Source: CAYPHY01 sp964410625 (GTDB taxonomy: Bacteria; Chloroflexota; Anaerolineae; Promineifilales; Promineifilaceae). Taken from it: a stretch of DNA of 51,332 bases. The notes under the pieces were generated by a model. The model did no database searches. It was not told where the DNA came from and was given only the letters and a program-made list of their open reading frames with translations. The stretch spans positions 1-51,332 of the forward strand of contig CAYPHY010000037.1 of assembly GCA_964410625.1 (NCBI GenBank). The letters run 5' to 3'. The translations under genes and the position numbers were made by a program. Each line of letters begins with the position of its first letter. Positions within the stretch are counted from its first letter, which is position 1. Below are positions 41,183 through 49,238 of this stretch, one piece after another.

Positions 41183-42214
41183 TTAGGATAGGAGTAGTTT
41201 TTCCAGGGATGGGAGATGGATGCCAGTGTGCTTGACTAAAAGGGAGTAGACACGCCGGTGTGCGGGCATCTGTTGTTGGATCACGGCCGTCGCCTCCGCC
41301 CGCATCCCCAGTTGCTCCGGCCCGGCCGATAAAGAAGTGCTGACATCAAGCAGACGACGCAGGCAGGCGATGACCTCAAAACATTCGATCTGTTCGACTG
41401 GCCTGCCGCTAACTTGCTCATACGTTTGCAAGATACCATCGTGTACGGCCGTACCCTCATAAGCATCGGCAAGCATCAACGTCCAGGCCAGGTCAAAGCG
41501 GAAGTCAGAGATAGAGAAGTTGGTCCAATCAATCACGACGGCCGAGCCGTCCGACTTGACGATAATGTTGGACGGATGAAAATCCTGGTGAACGGGTGAC
41601 GGCCGCAAACAAGCCATTTGCTCCCGCCGCGCTTCCAGCCAGGCCAGTACCGGTTGAAATTCCTCACCGAAGGGGTTCACTTGCGGCAGCGAGCGGCCGA
41701 ACTCCAACCAGCGGTCAATAGTGTGGTAGGGGGAAGGGTTGTTTGCTGTCTGGCTGAACGGCCGCCAATCCAGCGCATGGAGCCTGGCGAAAAGTTGGCA
41801 AAAGAGGGTTAACAGCGGCAGCCATTCGGCCTGCGGCGTTTTGGACATTAGCGACCACAGCTCCTGTCCTTCAATATACTCCATCAAGATAAACGGGCGG
41901 CTGAAGGGGGATTGTCCCTCCTCTAGCGCGTAGATCTGGGGGACTGGATAGCCTGCCTGATAGAGTTGTCCCATTGCCTGGAACTCATGTCTGGCCTTTT
42001 CGGCCGCGCCCCTTCCCACGTAAAGTCGCAAGACCAAACGCTCCCGTAGCCTATCGGCCGCTGGCCCGTGTTCCAACCAAAAGGAGTAGAGCACACTCTC
42101 CCAGCCACTGCTGATGTCGCTCATTGTGTCCACAGTGGGCTGTTCTTTGTCCGGAATGTTTTGGACGTAATAGGACTCTAATAACGCTGCGTAGTCAGAT
42201 TGTTGTGTGTCCAT
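41183..42214 (-). CDS. APH-family small-molecule phosphotransferase
   Basis: A 343-residue aminoglycoside-phosphotransferase-fold kinase. LVLRLYVGRG gives the N-lobe strand; FILMEYIEGQEL is the hinge; PVHQDFHPSNIIV is the Brenner catalytic loop (HxDxxxxN); VVIDWTNFSISDFRFDLAW is the metal-binding DxD-like segment. Such chromosomal proteins phosphorylate diverse metabolites (choline, homoserine, sugars), so antibiotic resistance should not be assumed. The ATG 42214 begins one base after the stop codon of the CAP-domain gene (TGATATG), indicating translational coupling. A second APH protein is encoded at 43700. Confidence 0.88.
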   Translation of the reverse strand: MDTQQSDYAALLESYYVQNIPDKEQPTVDTMSDISSGWESVLYSFWLEHGPAADRLRERLVLRLYVGRGAAEKARHEFQAMGQLYQAGYPVPQIYALEEGQSPFSRPFILMEYIEGQELWSLMSKTPQAEWLPLLTLFCQLFARLHALDWRPFSQTANNPSPYHTIDRWLEFGRSLPQVNPFGEEFQPVLAWLEARREQMACLRPSPVHQDFHPSNIIVKSDGSAVVIDWTNFSISDFRFDLAWTLMLADAYEGTAVHDGILQTYEQVSGRPVEQIECFEVIACLRRLLDVSTSLSAGPEQLGMRAEATAVIQQQMPAHRRVYSLLVKHTGIHLPSLEKLLLS

Positions 42215-42215
42215 A

Positions 42216-43223
42216 TCAAGGTAGTGGTGGATGGCTCGGCGGCCGTCCGAGCGGCGTTTTGTCGGCCGACCTGGGTGTATTGGCAACGCTAAACGACCAG
42301 CTATAGCTGTGGCCGTTCACCGTCAGCGATACATCATAAGTAGCGCCAGGTTGTAGTGGTTCGCGTGGAATGAGGACAATGGCGTCACGGCCGTCCAAAA
42401 TAGTACGGCCGACCGCCTGTGAACCAGGGTCGGGATGCTTGTAGTTGGTCTCGTCAAATACGCAATGCTCCAGATTGGTCCCGTTTTGACTGAAGGAGTG
42501 GGCGGTAACATGCGGCGTTTGATCGCCTATGCCGATTTGTATCAACAACGGCAATCCACTGGGTTCTTTATAACCAGGACAGCTAGTGAGCGGGCTAGGC
42601 CACTCCCCCCAGTGTTCGGTGAGGGGGACGGTTGCACCGGGGCCAGGCCAAAGGACCGGAAAGCGAACCCCATCGGGCAGCGGGCCAAGTCCACGTAGTA
42701 CATCCAGACCGGAAGCGAATTGTAATTCCCGTCCGTCAGCCTCGCTATATTCTCCATACCCTGCCTCATTTAGCTGTGGGTCAAGGATACCAATCGCATG
42801 AAAGGGGGCTTGCATCCAGGCGTCAATCGAGACATAAAAGTTTTCCTCAGCGCCATAGCTGCCCATCAGATTGCTAGATCGTGCTGCCTGTTGGCCTTCG
42901 GCCGTATACCAGGCGTTGGCCGGGTCTTCATCATGGATCAGATTATCGTTTTTTACACTGTAGCGGCCGTGCAACTCATTGCCTCGCGCCCAATCTGTAT
43001 TGGCCGCCACAGCAGGCAGCCCGGACATAGCACGATAGAAATTGACATAATCTAACCAATTACTTGGTAATCGCGGTGGGGATGGAGGGTCCTCCAAAGC
43101 AACATACATATGCGGGATAAAGGCCAGACGTTGCCTCTGTGAAGCGGTCGAATCAACAAATAAGGCAAGCATCGCCACCAACAAGAGTAGGAAGGTTGAT
43201 TGTCTCAAGTAACGATTCATCAT
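42216..43223 (-). CDS. secreted CAP/SCP-domain protein
   Basis: 335 residues from ATG 43223. Signal peptide (FLLLLVAMLALFVDSTAS). The CAP domain starts at LDYVNFYRAMSGLPAVAANT and continues through the His-Glu type positions (NELHGRYSVKND, LIHDEDPANAWYTAEGQQAA) and DAWMQAPFHAIGILDPQLNE. The C-terminus (about 250-335) has a beta-sandwich, PLQPGATYDVSLTVNGHSYS. CAP proteins are extracellular, with roles in adhesion, lipid binding or proteolysis in various lineages. The start is uncertain: alternatives at 43220 and 43325 have no Shine-Dalgarno either; 43223 places the hydrophobic core correctly. Upstream partner of the APH gene. Confidence 0.78.
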   Translation of the reverse strand: MMNRYLRQSTFLLLLVAMLALFVDSTASQRQRLAFIPHMYVALEDPPSPPRLPSNWLDYVNFYRAMSGLPAVAANTDWARGNELHGRYSVKNDNLIHDEDPANAWYTAEGQQAARSSNLMGSYGAEENFYVSIDAWMQAPFHAIGILDPQLNEAGYGEYSEADGRELQFASGLDVLRGLGPLPDGVRFPVLWPGPGATVPLTEHWGEWPSPLTSCPGYKEPSGLPLLIQIGIGDQTPHVTAHSFSQNGTNLEHCVFDETNYKHPDPGSQAVGRTILDGRDAIVLIPREPLQPGATYDVSLTVNGHSYSWSFSVANTPRSADKTPLGRPPSHPPLP

Positions 43224-43484
43224 ATTTTTCGCGTGTGGGCAAAGCGGCTCTACGGACGATGAATCTGCGGTGGCGGCCGTCCCCCAGTAAGTAGATGAAG
43301 AACGATTCACCCTATCGTTCTCCATACGGTTTACCAAATCGCGTTGCTGATTGTTTTTACTGCTGATTGTTTTTACCGTGCCAATATGCTATCTTGGATG
43401 CGCGAAATAGGCACGAAGATTCTTGCTTGCCTTTTTGTGCATTCTCCCTAGCAAATTAGTAGCAAACGGTACTATTCAAGAATT

Positions 43485-43605
43485 GGATTTACGCAGTTCA
43501 CAACTCTTTCGACCCGAATAACACGAATGACCGCGAATTTTTAGGCCATAATTTGCGTAAATTCGTGCTAATTCGTTGCTAAAAATTCTTTAACCGCGTA
43601 ACTCC
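43485..43605. repeat. TTACGCAG...ACACGAATGACCGCGAATT palindromic repeat, copy 4
   Basis: Left TTTACGCAGTTCACAACTC, CGAATAACACGAATGACCGC; right AATTCGTGCTAATTCG, AACCGCGTAACTCC. The most diverged family member. Confidence 0.78.
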
Positions 43606-43608
43606 TGA

Positions 43609-43678
43609 AGAAACAAGAGATCAGGTTTCTCCAAGAAGGTTTATTTTCACGACGATAATATCGAGAAGCCCGGTTTCT
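43609..43678. repeat. AGAAAC...GGTTTCT hairpin pair
   Basis: AAGAAACAAGAGATCAGGTT then TCTCC, and GAGAAGCCCGGTTTCTG; same word as at 5390-5452 and 37963. Confidence 0.55.
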
Positions 43679-43699
43679 GCTCCCGTACACAGGATAACT

Positions 43700-45076
43700 A
43701 TGAGCCAAACAGAAGAAAAATGGACGGCCGATGTTCACCTAATGATTTGCCATCCGCTAGACGCGGCCGTTTTGTTGATCAGCACCGACGAAACCCACGA
43801 AACCAAATGGGCATTGCCACAAGCGAAAATCAACGATTATGTTTGGGTCCGCCCGGAACGATCATTGAGCGATTGGGTGCAAACCCAGTGGGGGATGCCC
43901 ACCATTACCCTGCATTGCGCCAGCCGCCACACGGACAAAGAGAACCAGTATGTAGAGGCCATCTTTGCGCTGGAGGCCCTGGAGGCGGTGCCACTGCCGG
44001 GGAACGGCCGCTTCATCACCCTTTCTGACCTGGCCGATCTGGCGTTGGTTCGCCCTGAACACCAGCCGCTCATCGAAGATTTCTTAAACGAACTGGCAAG
44101 CGGGAACGTACCACCGCTGCGGCCGCCCTGGTTACAGCGTGGTTGGTTCAGCCGCGCCAGCGCCTGGATGACGGCCGAAGTGGAGCGGCACGGCCATACC
44201 CCCACCGGCCCGGTAGAGCAATTGAACAACTGGATGCTATCCTCTGTCTTGCGCGTGCCAACGGCCGCCGGATTCTTCTACATGAAAGCTGTCCCCGATT
44301 GGCCGCTCTTCGTCCACGAGCCACTGTTTCTGGCCGGAATGGCGCGGCTTTGCCCTGATAATGTCCCGGCTCCGTTGAGCGTGGAGCCAACCGAGCGTTG
44401 GATGTTATTGGCTGATTTCGGTAAGGCGATTTATCAGAATAATTTACCCGATCAACTCAGCGAGATGGTGCGCGTCTTTCCCCGGCTTCAAATACAAATG
44501 GCCGCCCACGTGCCGGAGTTGTTGGCGATAGGCTGCATTGACCGGCGGCTCGGCCGTTTGCCCAGGCAATTGGATGGGCTGTTGGCCGATGAAGCCGCCC
44601 TAGAGGGGTTGGAAGCGGCCGAGATTGAGCAACTGCACCAGGCGGCACCCCGCCTGAAAGCGATTTGTGCTGAGCTTGCTACCTATAACGTTCCAGAAAC
44701 ACTGATGCACGGCGATCTTCATCCGGGCAACATTGCCACCCCCAATGGCCAGATGCTCTTCTTCGACTGGACCGACGCCTGTATCACCCACCCCTTTCTC
44801 GATATGATGATCATCTTTGAAGAAGAAGACGAGACAAAACGCAACCAACTACGAGATATTTACCTGGAACCGTGGACAACCTTTGAACCCAAAGCGCGTC
44901 TGCTGGAGGCGTGGCGGTTAGCCGAACCGCTCTGGTCATTGCACCAGGCGATTAGCTATCAGACCATCCTGGCAAATCTGGAGCCCGTATCGCGCAGTGG
45001 ATTTCGGAACGTCATCCCGGCTTATCTGCGAATGGTCTTAAAAAGCCTGGAGGGCCACACAGTAACAACGAATTAG
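43700..45076 (+). CDS. APH-family phosphotransferase with Nudix-like N-terminal domain
   Basis: A 458-residue protein. The N-terminal ~130 residues (VHLMICHPLDAAVLLISTDE, KWALPQAKINDYVWV, RHTDKENQYVEAIFALEAL) resemble a Nudix fold, but the REUxEExGU box is absent, so it is likely a non-catalytic or ligand-binding module. Residues about 190-458 are an APH-type kinase: MHGDLHPGNIATPNGQMLFF (catalytic loop) and DWTDACITHPFLDMMII (metal loop), with a shortened N-lobe (SVLRVPTAAGFFYMKAVPDW). Substrate unknown. It begins at ATG 43700, with GGATAACT upstream, after a repeat-rich spacer. Confidence 0.78.
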   Translation: MSQTEEKWTADVHLMICHPLDAAVLLISTDETHETKWALPQAKINDYVWVRPERSLSDWVQTQWGMPTITLHCASRHTDKENQYVEAIFALEALEAVPLPGNGRFITLSDLADLALVRPEHQPLIEDFLNELASGNVPPLRPPWLQRGWFSRASAWMTAEVERHGHTPTGPVEQLNNWMLSSVLRVPTAAGFFYMKAVPDWPLFVHEPLFLAGMARLCPDNVPAPLSVEPTERWMLLADFGKAIYQNNLPDQLSEMVRVFPRLQIQMAAHVPELLAIGCIDRRLGRLPRQLDGLLADEAALEGLEAAEIEQLHQAAPRLKAICAELATYNVPETLMHGDLHPGNIATPNGQMLFFDWTDACITHPFLDMMIIFEEEDETKRNQLRDIYLEPWTTFEPKARLLEAWRLAEPLWSLHQAISYQTILANLEPVSRSGFRNVIPAYLRMVLKSLEGHTVTTN

Positions 45077-45110
45077 CGCAAAGCTTGTGGCGCGAATGAA
45101 TATAAATAGG

Positions 45111-45209
45111 ACTTACGCATTTTGACACGAATAACACGAACTTCGCCCTTTGTTTTCGTAAAATTCGTGTCATTCGTGTCAAAAAATTTTCTGATGCCTA
45201 AATCCTGAC
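45111..45209. repeat. TTACGCA...GACACGAATAACACGAA palindromic repeat, copy 5
   Basis: Left GGACTTACGCATTTTGACAC, GAATAACACGAAC; right AATTCGTGTCATTCGTGTCA, GATGCCTAAATCC. It lies between the APH gene and the GNAT gene. Confidence 0.87.
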
Positions 45210-45214
45210 GAATT

Positions 45215-46123
45215 ATGGACACTGTTCGCGATTACCGGCGTGCTGATGCGAGGCTGTTGGTTGAAGCCTATAACCAGTTGCATCCAGCACGGCCGCTAAC
45301 CAGCGACGCCTTCCACCAACGACTCGAAGATGCCGTAGGGGATGACGGCCGCATCTGGGTTACAGAGATAGACGGCCGCGCTGCTGCTTACGCACTGATC
45401 GCGCCCATCCCTGGCTTGCCGGGCATGGCCCATTTGGAAGGGTTGGTGACGCCGGAGCAGCAACGGCAGGGGATTGGCGGCCGTTTGCTCCATCACGCTC
45501 GCGACGCCGCCAGAAAAACTGGCTTGCAGCAACTGTCCTCTCCAGTGGAAACACTCGATTCTCCAGCAGCCTACTTTTTGCAAAAGCATGGTTTCGCCTT
45601 AGAGCATGAGGAAATCATCTTCCGCCGCTCCCTCTTACAGCCATTGCCAGAGATAGCGGCCGCCTCATCAGGTAAAATCATAACCTTACCGCGCCGCAGC
45701 GCAATCCCTCGTTTTCGCACCTTGTATGACCAAGCCTTTGCCGGACTGCCCTGGATGCAACCTTATTCGCAGGCGGAGGTGGCCTGGCTGCTGCAAGCGG
45801 TCGAAGACCTGTTGTTCCTTCGCATAGGCAAAAGGATAGCTGGCTTTGCCTGGTTGCAGTTCAATAATCCCCAAGCAGATGAACAGCTGCGCCAGGAGCG
45901 AGTGGGCTTAATTGAGCCGGTTGGTGTGCTGCCTGAATATCAAGGGCAGGGGTACGGCCGCTTCCTGGTGACGGCCGCGTTACGCGAGCTACAAAGCCGT
46001 GGCGCACAGCAAGCCCAAATTGGCACCTGGTCAACCAACGAGCCAGCCATTGCCCTATACAAAAGTCTAGGTTTTGAAATCCACAATTCAGTGTATTATC
46101 TGACGTGTAGCACGATTTGCTAA
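45215..46123 (+). CDS. tandem GNAT acetyltransferase
   Basis: A 302-residue protein with two GNAT folds. The first (1-150) has the acetyl-CoA loop VTPEQQRQGIGGRLLHHARD (Q/R-x-x-G-x-G/A). The second (about 160-302) has GVLPEYQGQGYGRFLVTAAL and the C-terminal IGTWSTNEPAIALYKSLGFE. Double-GNAT proteins include mycothiol synthase-like enzymes, and the second domain is the more canonical; no substrate can be named. The stop codon lies in the loop of a 9-bp hairpin (46110-46130). Confidence 0.88.
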   Translation: MDTVRDYRRADARLLVEAYNQLHPARPLTSDAFHQRLEDAVGDDGRIWVTEIDGRAAAYALIAPIPGLPGMAHLEGLVTPEQQRQGIGGRLLHHARDAARKTGLQQLSSPVETLDSPAAYFLQKHGFALEHEEIIFRRSLLQPLPEIAAASSGKIITLPRRSAIPRFRTLYDQAFAGLPWMQPYSQAEVAWLLQAVEDLLFLRIGKRIAGFAWLQFNNPQADEQLRQERVGLIEPVGVLPEYQGQGYGRFLVTAALRELQSRGAQQAQIGTWSTNEPAIALYKSLGFEIHNSVYYLTCSTIC

Positions 46124-46130
46124 ATCGTGC
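46110..46130 (+). terminator. hairpin overlapping the GNAT stop codon
   Basis: GCACGATTT (46110-46118) and AAATCGTGC (46122-46130) are perfect complements with a 3-nt loop; the tail GTTTCAATCC has few T. A weak or Rho-assisted terminator. The remaining spacer to 46408 has a TATAAT at 46262-46267 without a good -35, and no gene. Confidence 0.55.
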
Positions 46131-46408
46131 GTTTCAATCCGAATAGAGCGAGAATCATCCCATCCAACCCACTTTATCCCACCAGATGCCAGGGATACCA
46201 TCGCTGAACAAGCGATTTGCAAGGCTCCCCGCTCAATCGCTCTACAGTGGGGAAAGCAAGCTATAATGTGATATGAGTAACTCTTTACCTTTTGCCACTT
46301 CCTCCTTACAATTCCTAGCAATATTGGGTACCGTGTTTTGACCGATCATTTGTTGTCGTATTGGTTAAAATGGGATAGCGCCAACTGTATGTTAAAAACG
46401 GAGATAAT

Positions 46409-47347
46409 ATGATGTTCAAAGATACGGCCGACGTTCGTCGTCGTTTGGGAACGCAGCAATACATCGCTTCTGAAGAAATCGGGACGGTAGTCTATCTGGC
46501 TCAGTCGCTTTGCAAGCCGGTGCTGGCCGAAGGTCCGGCCGGCGTAGGCAAGACGGAATTAGCCAAAGCCTGGGCTGGCGCGTCGGGTCGGCCGCTTGTG
46601 CGCCTGCAATGTTATGAGGGACTGGACGAGAGCAAGGCATTGTATGAGTGGGAGTATGCCAAGCAGATGCTCTATACCCAGCTCTTGCGCGATACGTTGG
46701 GCAACATTCTGGGGGATGTGCAAAGTCTTGGTGAGGCCGCCAACCGCCTGGCACAGGAAGAGGATGTTTTCTTCTCGGAAAACTTCTTGTTGCCTCGGCC
46801 GTTGATGACTGCCTTAACCTCTGAAGAACCAGTCGTCCTGCTGATTGATGAAATTGATCGCGCCGATGTCGAATTTGAAGCCTTTCTGCTCGAAGTCCTC
46901 AGCGATTTTCAGGTTAGTGTCCCCGAACTAGGGACAATAACCGCCCGCCATCAGCCGATGGTGCTACTCACCAGTAACAATACCCGCGAGTTGAGCGAAG
47001 CGTTGAAGCGTCGCTGCCTTTATCTCCACGTCAATTACCCCCTGCTCGAAGCTGAATTAGATATTGTTCGTCTGAAGGTTCCGGATTTGCGGCCGGAATT
47101 GGCGCGGCAAGCGGTGGCCGTCGTGCAGCAACTTCGCAACATGGATTTACGCAAAGTGCCGAGCATCAGCGAGACGCTCGATTGGGCCAGGGCCTTGGTC
47201 GCCCTAAACGCCAAATCCATTGACGAGCAAACGCTCTCCAACACGCTCACCGTCTTGCTCAAGTATGAGTCCGATGTGCAAAAAGCGCGGCGGATGATGG
47301 GCGGCGGTAGTAGCAGCAGCCGTCGTGGCGGCCGCTATGAAGGCTAG
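46409..47347 (+). CDS. MoxR-family AAA+ ATPase
   Basis: A 312-residue AAA+ protein. Walker A is EGPAGVGKTELAKAW (about 51-65), Walker B VVLLIDEIDRAD (about 140-151), sensor 1 LLTSNNTRELSEALKRRC with the arginine finger region. It ends with a Ser/Gly/Arg-rich tail. MoxR ATPases act with VWA-domain partners as chaperones that insert metal cofactors or mature complexes; the closest flavour by layout is CoxD. GGAG precedes tandem ATGs (46409, 46412). The partner VWA gene follows 122 bp downstream, across a repeat. Confidence 0.92.
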   Translation: MMFKDTADVRRRLGTQQYIASEEIGTVVYLAQSLCKPVLAEGPAGVGKTELAKAWAGASGRPLVRLQCYEGLDESKALYEWEYAKQMLYTQLLRDTLGNILGDVQSLGEAANRLAQEEDVFFSENFLLPRPLMTALTSEEPVVLLIDEIDRADVEFEAFLLEVLSDFQVSVPELGTITARHQPMVLLTSNNTRELSEALKRRCLYLHVNYPLLEAELDIVRLKVPDLRPELARQAVAVVQQLRNMDLRKVPSISETLDWARALVALNAKSIDEQTLSNTLTVLLKYESDVQKARRMMGGGSSSSRRGGRYEG

Positions 47348-47353
47348 AGGTGT

Positions 47354-47457
47354 CGAACGCTGATTCACTAATAAAACGCAGGTGTTCGCTTCGCAAATAA
47401 GAGAAAAGAAAAATCCGCGAAAATCTGCGAGTTATCCGCGTCATCAGCGTAACGTAT
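47354..47457. repeat. AAATCTGCGA / ATCCGCG repeat block
   Basis: CGCTGATTCACTAATAAAAC, GCAGGTGTTCGCTTCGCAAA, AAATCCGCGAAAATCTGCGA, TTATCCGCGTCATCAGCGTA: same family as 8137-8275 and 15047-15103. It lies between the MoxR and VWA genes. Confidence 0.6.
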
Positions 47458-47469
47458 TCGGAGGCGAAG

Positions 47470-48855
47470 ATGGACGATAGGATTGTTGAATTTGTACGAG
47501 GGCTACGAGCAGCCGGGGTGCGCGTCTCCATGGCGGAGTCGGTGGATGCGATGCGGGCGACGGCCGTGGTGGGCGTTAACGACAAAGACCTCTTTCGCGA
47601 ATCGTTGCGAGCGACATTGGTGAAGGAAGTTGACGACTTCCCCGTCTTTAACGAACTCTTCCCCCTCTACTTCGGCAGCGGCGGCCCAGTGATGCAGAAC
47701 GCTATGGACGACCTCTCCGAAGATGAGCAGCAGATGTTGCAGGCGGCATTGGGAGCGCTGAGCGGCCGTTTGCAACAGTTGATGGACTGGCTGACCAGCG
47801 GCGACGGGCCGACAAAAGAAGAGCTGGAAGCGTTGGCCGAACGGGCCGGGGTGCAATGGGCCGACAATCCCCGTGAAGCGAAGTGGGTTACACGGCGGAT
47901 GTTGCAGCAGATGGGCTTTGCCCACCTGGAAGAGATGATCCAACAACTGATGGAAAAGCTGCGCGAGATGGGGATGAGCCAGGAAGCGATTGCCAAGCTG
48001 ATGGGCGTCGTCGAGGCCAACCGCGAGGCGTTAGCCGAGCAGGTGGCGCAGCAAGTGGGCCATCAAATTGCAGAACAGCGCGCCAACCGGCCGGACGACC
48101 TCTTCGGCTCCGACCTGATGCACAAGCCCTTTGATGCGCTGACCGACGAAGAAGCCAACCAGTTGCGCCGCGAAGTCCATCGCCTGGTCACACAGTTACG
48201 CAGCCGCATGGCCTTGCGCCGCAAGCGGGGCAAGGAAGGGCGATTTGATTCCAAAGGCACCATCCGCGCTAACCAGCGTTATGCCGGTGTCCCAATTGAA
48301 TTGAAATTCAAACGGCGCAAACTCAAGCCGAGTCTGGTCTTGATTTGTGACATTTCGCGCTCCATGCTTTCCGTCGCTGAGTTTATGCTGCGCCTGACCT
48401 ATGAGCTACAGGATCAGGTGTCCAAGACACGCAGCTTTGGCTTTTATGGCGACATGGAAGAGATCAGCATCGTCCTCACCGGCAATCGGCCGAGCGAGGC
48501 GGTGGATGGTGTGATGAACACCTTCTACGGCCGCTCCCCCCGCCACTACGCGACCGATTTAGGCAACAGCCTGAACACCTTCTTCCACAACTGGCTAGAC
48601 AGCGTAGACGGCCGCACCACAGTGGTGATTTTGGGCGACGGCCGTAATAATTACAACTCCCCTCGTTTAGACTTAATGAAAGAGCTACAGCGGCGGGCGC
48701 GAAAGCTTGTCTGGTTCAACCCCGAAGGCCCGCGCCAATGGGGGACCGACGACAGCGATATGTTGGAATATGCCCCCCTCTGCGACGCTGTTTACCAGGT
48801 ACGCAACCTGGCGCAACTCTCCTCGGCCGTAGACAAAATCATGGCCGGCGCTTAG
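47470..48855 (+). CDS. VWA domain protein, CoxE-like
   Basis: A 461-residue protein. The N-terminal region (VEFVRGLRAAGVRVSMAESV, FRESLRATLVKEVDDFPVFN) is typical of CoxE-type proteins. A helical middle (about 70-250) follows, then the VWA domain: SLVLICDISRSMLSVAEFML carries the MIDAS DxSxS, with further metal-site residues in YATDLGNSLNTFF (Thr/Asp) and VVILGDGRNNY. The AAA+ MoxR partner lies upstream. In carboxydotrophs CoxD/CoxE mature the Mo/Cu CO dehydrogenase, but no coxMSL is in this window, so the client protein is unknown. GGAGG lies 5 nt before the ATG. Confidence 0.9.
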   Translation: MDDRIVEFVRGLRAAGVRVSMAESVDAMRATAVVGVNDKDLFRESLRATLVKEVDDFPVFNELFPLYFGSGGPVMQNAMDDLSEDEQQMLQAALGALSGRLQQLMDWLTSGDGPTKEELEALAERAGVQWADNPREAKWVTRRMLQQMGFAHLEEMIQQLMEKLREMGMSQEAIAKLMGVVEANREALAEQVAQQVGHQIAEQRANRPDDLFGSDLMHKPFDALTDEEANQLRREVHRLVTQLRSRMALRRKRGKEGRFDSKGTIRANQRYAGVPIELKFKRRKLKPSLVLICDISRSMLSVAEFMLRLTYELQDQVSKTRSFGFYGDMEEISIVLTGNRPSEAVDGVMNTFYGRSPRHYATDLGNSLNTFFHNWLDSVDGRTTVVILGDGRNNYNSPRLDLMKELQRRARKLVWFNPEGPRQWGTDDSDMLEYAPLCDAVYQVRNLAQLSSAVDKIMAGA

Positions 48856-48856
48856 A

Positions 48857-48932
48857 GATGACAGGGTGACAAGGTGAAAAGGTGACTGGGTGAAGGGGTG
48901 AGAGCACCTTGTCACCGCTTCACCTTGTCATC
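48857..48932. repeat. inverted array of GGTGACAG units
   Basis: TGACAGGGTGACAAGGTGAA, AAGGTGACTGGGTGAAGGGG on the left; ACCTTGTCACCGCTTCACCT, TGTCATC on the right. Same theme as 50524-50613, so the tyrS unit is bracketed by related arrays. Confidence 0.83.
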
Positions 48933-48935
48933 TTC

Positions 48936-48964
48936 TTGACTGTCACGCTGTCTCATGTTATGAT
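48936..48964 (+). promoter_or_regulatory. promoter of the tyrS leader
   Basis: TTGACT (48936-48941), a 17-bp spacer, TATGAT (48959-48964). Start predicted at about 48971-48973, 1-3 nt before the leader-peptide ATG, i.e. a leaderless short ORF. Confidence 0.75.
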
Positions 48965-48973
48965 GCAGCCATC

Positions 48974-49042
48974 ATGTGGAAACAATTGGTCGGCTATTAC
49001 GAGTATGCAAGCATTCAACCCGCCGCGTTGGCGCAGTTGTAG
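48974..49042 (+). CDS. putative tyrosine-rich leader peptide upstream of tyrS
   Basis: A 22-codon ORF, ATG to TAG, encoding MWKQLVGYYEYASIQPAAL and then AQL. Three of the four codons 8-11 are Tyr (TAT TAC GAG TAT). It starts at the predicted transcription start, so translation would be leaderless. Codons 17-19 include GCCGCGT (49022-49028), which is exactly complementary to ACGCGGC (49100-49106) in the 5' arm of the downstream terminator. A ribosome stalled on the Tyr codons would leave that segment free to pair with the terminator arm; one that reached the stop codon would mask it. This is the logic of attenuation leaders such as those of amino-acid operons. Not experimentally shown; no known homologue recalled. 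Confidence 0.65.
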   Translation: MWKQLVGYYEYASIQPAALAQL

Positions 49043-49096
49043 CACGCATAGGTAAGTGGACTGACCAAAACCGTCTACAATTTGCACAAAAACAAC

Positions 49097-49123
49097 AAGA
49101 CGCGGCAACCCCGCGTCTTTTTT
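49097..49123 (+). terminator. intrinsic terminator in the tyrS leader
   Basis: AAGACGCGG (49097-49105) pairs with CCGCGTCTT (49111-49119), a 9-bp perfect stem and 5-nt loop, followed by TTTTTT to 49123. It lies 116 nt upstream of the tyrS ATG, downstream of the promoter at 48936, so it must be overcome for tyrS expression from that promoter. Confidence 0.9.
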
Positions 49124-49126
49124 GTT

Positions 49127-49204
49127 GGTTCAGTCGTCTATTGGTGTATTGGTCTACTGGTATATTTGCGAACTAATAAACAAATACACCAATACACCGA
49201 TACA
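49127..49204. repeat. inverted array of TATTGGTG units
   Basis: GTCTATTGGTGTATTGGTCT, ACTGGTATATTTG on the left; CAAATACACCAATACACCGA, TACATGG on the right, complementary. It lies between the leader terminator and the tyrS Shine-Dalgarno. Confidence 0.78.
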
Positions 49205-49238
49205 TGGCTATACCATATCCTATAGGAGACTTTATCTG

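Larger units (their letters stand above)
43338..43699. other. repeat-filled intergenic region
   Basis: No gene seen. It holds the TTTACGCA palindromic repeat (43485-43605) and an AGAAAC hairpin pair (43609-43678); the rest (43338-43480) is AT-rich with a TGATTGTTTTTACTGCTGAT-type direct repeat (GCTGATTGTTTTTAC occurs twice near 43347-43378). Confidence 0.6.

Noticed and set aside
41183..42214. Antibiotic resistance gene
   Set aside because: The APH fold alone does not indicate aminoglycoside resistance; the gene is coupled to a secreted CAP protein and has no close signature of a known resistance enzyme.
46262..46267. TATAAT as promoter of the MoxR gene
   Set aside because: No acceptable -35 hexamer 16-18 bp upstream, and it lies 142 bp from the start codon.
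46409..48855. CO dehydrogenase operon
   Set aside because: Only MoxR and VWA genes are present; no coxMSL subunits occur in the window.
48965..49125. T-box riboswitch upstream of tyrS
   Set aside because: The conserved T-box sequence (TGGNACCGCG-like) needed in the antiterminator is not present before the terminator, and the Tyr codons form an open reading frame with start and stop. Peptide attenuation explains the layout better.
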